From: Desarmillaria ectypa | Taxonomy: Eukaryota > Basidiomycota > Agaricomycetes > Agaricales > Physalacriaceae | Direction: 5' to 3' | Length of the DNA: 64,000 nt | Assembly (NCBI GenBank): GCA_030407005.1 | Contig: JAUDYN010000007.1 | Span: forward strand, 682,001 to 746,000 | In this document: positions 63,602 through 64,000 of the stretch, one piece after another | How the letters are laid out: each line of letters opens with the position of its first letter | How positions within the stretch are numbered: the stretch's first letter is position 1 | Translations under genes and position numbers: made by a program | Notes under the pieces: generated by a model | What the model was told of the DNA's origin: nothing | Database searches by the model: none | The model's input: only the letters and a program-made list of their open reading frames with translations

Positions 63602-64000
63602 TTATGCTTTCCTCTTGTAAAACAACACATAGGCTTTCTGGCTCTATAATGGTTGTTAGGATACCTTTGAATGGACCAACAGAAAGGCACATACCACTAC
63701 ATCTCTGTCGTCGACAGTCTTGATGCTACTATCATCACAGTAATTCCACCGACCATTAGAACGAACGAAAGCGGTATCTGATATACAATTGAGGAACAAA
63801 AGTGCCCAAGGAAATAGAAAACACCTACAGTGACCGCTACTCAAATTACCGGTATGGTTCGTGACACCGTATAAATCATACTTGTATGGTGGCATCTGTC
63901 TCCGAGGATCATTGGGAGACATAACGACACCTCCATTGAGTAGAGCTTCATTCTTAGGCGGCAGGGGCATCCGTGACGTCAAATCAAGATCTTTCAGCGG
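63602..64000 (-). CDS. Ubiquitin-specific protease, C-terminal part (Doa4/USP8-like), 5' end off the window
   Basis: Only the last exons are present. They encode MPPYKYDLYGVTNHTGNLSS, then GHYTAFVR across an intron (the catalytic His box), then RWNYCDDSSIKTVDDRDVV and, after a final intron, KAYVLFYKRKA with TAA at 63602-63604. This is the end of the UCH catalytic fold of cysteine-protease deubiquitinases. The catalytic Cys box lies beyond the right edge. The YxLYGVxxHxGxLxxGHYTA pattern and the YVLFY ending fit the Doa4/USP8 group, which recycles ubiquitin from endosomal cargo, but the subfamily call is tentative. Confidence 0.88.

Overview
The window is nuclear DNA of a filamentous fungus, most likely a mushroom-type basidiomycete (Agaricomycetes). 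The evidence is the density of short introns of about 45-65 nt in nearly every gene, and the gene types: a fungal DGAT2, a Doa4/USP8-like deubiquitinase, an ADIP/Msd1-type coiled-coil protein, and Ser/Thr-rich single-pass membrane proteins. I rebuilt exon structures by hand from splice sites and reading frames. Gene ends are usually firm; some starts are inferred.

Layout. At 1-10.2 kb is a compact housekeeping block: a class-3 lipase with an in-frame stop, an SPRY-domain protein, RNA polymerase III subunit RPC11, tubulin cofactor B (ALF1/TBCB), the AAA ATPase CDC48 and a diacylglycerol acyltransferase (DGAT2/DGA1). At 11.2-16.7 kb one large minus-strand gene encodes an adenylation-thiolation enzyme followed by alternating membrane segments and three left-handed beta-helix modules. 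This is the architecture of epsilon-poly-L-lysine synthetase (Pls). A gene-poor stretch of 6.4 kb follows. At 23-28 kb are a secreted His/Asp-rich protein and a protein with four CX4C...CX2C repeats.

At 30.9-39.3 kb is the most unusual locus. A kinase-ankyrin fusion (RIPK4-like layout) lies beside a helical-bundle plus pseudokinase protein (MLKL-like layout) and a decayed tandem copy of it. The pairing resembles the RIPK/MLKL necroptosis axis, but the functional link is inference only.

From 40 kb on there is an unrecognised multi-exon gene, two paralogous single-pass membrane proteins that both end in the same C-terminal motif (DDAYGGI), profilin, ALG5, an intron-bearing tRNA-Asn, two phenol-hydroxylase-type flavoprotein monooxygenases (one with a mutated splice donor), an ADIP/Msd1-like coiled-coil protein, and the 3' end of a deubiquitinase running off the right edge.

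How they work together: most genes are independent housekeeping functions (Pol III transcription, tubulin folding, protein extraction and deubiquitination, lipid storage, actin dynamics, N-glycan precursor synthesis, microtubule anchoring). No secondary-metabolite cluster is obvious around the Pls-like enzyme. Two genes carry single-base lesions, and one tandem copy is dead.
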